DNA from: Syntrophaceae bacterium UBA2208
Lineage (GTDB): Bacteria; Desulfobacterota; BSN033; UBA1163
DNA length: 6,185 nucleotides
Assembly: GCA_002327885.1 (NCBI GenBank)
Contig: DCUS01000074.1
Span: 11,652 to 17,836, forward strand
Direction of reading: 5' to 3'
Numbering within the stretch: the first letter of the stretch is position 1; each line of letters begins with the position of its first letter. The notes below the pieces were generated by a model. The model did no database searches. It saw only the letters and a program-made list of their open reading frames with translations, and was not told where the DNA came from. Both the position numbers and the translations under genes were made by a program. Positions 4,615-6,185 of the stretch are shown piece after piece.

Positions 4615-6185
4615 ATGTCCAAAGAAATTTTAGGAGATAAAAGGGCTCTCGATCTCAATGTCGAGATGCCATTGGTCGAAGGGGTGGAAACGGATGACGA
4701 ACTCATCCTCGTCCGAGATTTAACCGGAGCCTTCATTAAGGCGATTAAGGCCTTTCGATTCTATCCGCCCGATAATCCCACCCTTAAAGGATTTCGAGAA
4801 CAACTTCTTAAAAAATTCCAATTTTTCTTAAATAAGTATCAATCTTTCGAGCTTCAGGTCGGAGAATACGATCTCTCCTTTAAGGGTAAAATCTTATATG
4901 AGAATAAGGAGGTAAAGACCAGCATTGCTTTTCTGATCTACAAAGACGGTTTAAGAAAAATCCGGTTTATGAAGGGTTTGGAAGAGTGGGAGGTTCAGGG
5001 GATCATTGATATCCTCAAACAGAGCGAGAATATTAATCAGTTAGAAGATGATATCGTTACCTTGATGTGGGAAAAAGATTTTATTCACATCAGTTTTGTA
5101 GCCACGGATGAATTCTTAGAGGAAATGCCGGTCATCATCCCAGAAAATATTGACCAGTTCAGGAAGAATTTGGTTTTTAAACCCATCGCTCATCATGTCG
5201 AGGTCGACCTCGCCGACGAGGGTTCAGAGGAGGGGATGGACCTGGATGCTCTCCTCTCCAAGGAAATGGAAGAGCCTCTCCCCTTTGTTTCAGATAAAGG
5301 GGTCTATTTCCTCACCCCGGATGAAGTGGAAGGATTGAGAAAAGATGTTGAAGGCGAGACCGACCCCACCTTTGTTTTCAATATCGTGGACATCCTCTTT
5401 GAGATTTTGGCTTTGGAAAAAGAAAGAGAGCCCTATCAAGATGCGGTCAACACCCTGTTGAAAGTCATGGATGCCTTTTTAACCCTGGGTGATTTTGCCA
5501 AGGCGGCCGATCTTTTGAAACGAGTTAATATTATCCTTAAAACGTATGATCTGCAGGATTGGCAGATTGAAAGCATTCGAAAAATCATCGTGGAAGCAGG
5601 CGAGGAGGTTCGGATCGACCGGATTGGCAGAGTGATCGAGAGAGAAGAAGGTCGCTTGGAAGATGTGAATGCCTATCTCTCGCTCCTTCAAAAAAACTCC
5701 ATCAAGCCGTTGATCAAATTGTTGGGGGAAATTAAAAATTCGAAAACGAGAAGGGTCTTTTGCGACGCCCTTTCTGAAATTGGAAAAAATGCCATCGAAG
5801 TGTTCACTCCCTTTACCGAGGATCGGCGGTGGTATCTGGTTCGGAATATCCTCTATATCTTGGGCCGAATCGGAAAGGAGCAGTCCCTCCCCGACATTCA
5901 AAAGGCCTTGAATCATGAGGATCTCCGGGTGAAGAGAGAGGCGATCCAGGCGCTGGGACTTATCGGGGGCCAGAAGGCTATCGGATTATTGGCGAGGGGG
6001 CTCACGGACAATGATGTTCGGGTCCGTTGTCTCGCCGCCATCAATTTAGGGAAAGGGGGCAAAAAAGCAGGTCTGATCCCTCTTTTGGAGGCGGTGCAAT
6101 CTAAAGATTTTTACAAAAGGGAGTCGGCAGAAATCAAAGCTTTCTTTAATGCCATCGGAATGGCGGGCTCCAACGAAGCGATCCC
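4615..6185 (+). CDS. HEAT-repeat domain-containing protein, 3' end beyond the window
   Basis: An uninterrupted frame of 523 codons plus two bases runs to the window end, so the gene is truncated there. It begins at ATG 4615 (GTG 4612 also possible). No signal peptide or membrane segment is visible, so the product is probably cytoplasmic. Residues about 35-162 form an alpha/beta module with a FYPPDNPTL segment (49-57), a strand-rich FELQVGEYDLSFKGK part and a TLMWEKDFIHI segment (149-159). It resembles N-terminal modules I recall from deltaproteobacterial HEAT and HD-GYP-type proteins, but I cannot name it with certainty. Residues about 163-225 are an acidic linker. Residues 231-340 are helical. 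From about 363 there are HEAT (PBS-lyase-like) repeats with roughly 31-residue spacing: residues 393-423, 424-454 and 455-485 are clearest, the last two carrying the D-x-R-V-[KR] signature. HEAT arrays are protein-binding scaffolds; partner and role are unknown. It has its own promoter candidate and is divergent from rsmI. Confidence 0.88.
   Translation, partial: MSKEILGDKRALDLNVEMPLVEGVETDDELILVRDLTGAFIKAIKAFRFYPPDNPTLKGFREQLLKKFQFFLNKYQSFELQVGEYDLSFKGKILYENKEVKTSIAFLIYKDGLRKIRFMKGLEEWEVQGIIDILKQSENINQLEDDIVTLMWEKDFIHISFVATDEFLEEMPVIIPENIDQFRKNLVFKPIAHHVEVDLADEGSEEGMDLDALLSKEMEEPLPFVSDKGVYFLTPDEVEGLRKDVEGETDPTFVFNIVDILFEILALEKEREPYQDAVNTLLKVMDAFLTLGDFAKAADLLKRVNIILKTYDLQDWQIESIRKIIVEAGEEVRIDRIGRVIEREEGRLEDVNAYLSLLQKNSIKPLIKLLGEIKNSKTRRVFCDALSEIGKNAIEVFTPFTEDRRWYLVRNILYILGRIGKEQSLPDIQKALNHEDLRVKREAIQALGLIGGQKAIGLLARGLTDNDVRVRCLAAINLGKGGKKAGLIPLLEAVQSKDFYKRESAEIKAFFNAIGMAGSNEAI

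Noticed and set aside
5479..5916. A 145-codon frame on the - strand within the HEAT gene
   Set aside because: The + strand is open for 523 codons with clear HEAT repeats; the - strand frame has no supporting signals and is a shadow.

Overview
The window reads as an ordinary chromosomal stretch of a Gram-negative bacterium. It holds two potassium-uptake regulatory genes and a Trk potassium channel gene on the + strand, an rRNA methyltransferase gene on the - strand, and the 5' part of a large HEAT-repeat gene on the + strand. Base composition is moderate by eye (neither AT- nor GC-rich), and codon usage looks even across the genes. Together with the N-terminal module of the HEAT protein this suggests a Desulfobacterota (former Deltaproteobacteria) or similar lineage. 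That placement is an inference from family resemblance, not a database result.

Bases 1-75 carry a short AAAGCAG tandem repeat followed by a strong ribosome binding site. Bases 76-723 encode a single-unit RCK protein (KtrA/TrkA type). A 192-base gap (724-915) has no convincing gene but contains a candidate promoter. Bases 916-2256 encode a full two-unit TrkA. It is followed closely by trkH (best start TTG 2273, stop 3713-3715), which encodes the K+-translocating membrane subunit. These two genes almost certainly form an operon: TrkA is the cytoplasmic NAD(H)/nucleotide-binding gating ring on the TrkH pore. The single-RCK protein may serve the same pore, or a KtrB/TrkH partner upstream of the window.

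The 3' end of trkH overlaps the 3' end of rsmI (16S rRNA C1402 2'-O-methyltransferase, - strand) by 54 bases, so the two genes converge with no room for an intergenic terminator. The RsmI lacks the usual C-terminal extension. A 188-base divergent intergenic region (4427-4614) follows, with a TTGACA-type promoter candidate and a GC-rich, foldable leader. It leads into a long reading frame (4615 to the window end, at least 523 codons, truncated by the window). That frame encodes a cytoplasmic protein with an N-terminal alpha/beta module, an acidic linker, a helical middle and C-terminal HEAT repeats. Its function is unknown.

I saw no mobile element, CRISPR array, tRNA, rRNA or recognised riboswitch. 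The most open questions are the HEAT protein and its structured leader, the rsmI-trkH overlap, and the heptamer repeat next to the first gene. I do not see evidence for a new defence or biosynthetic system.
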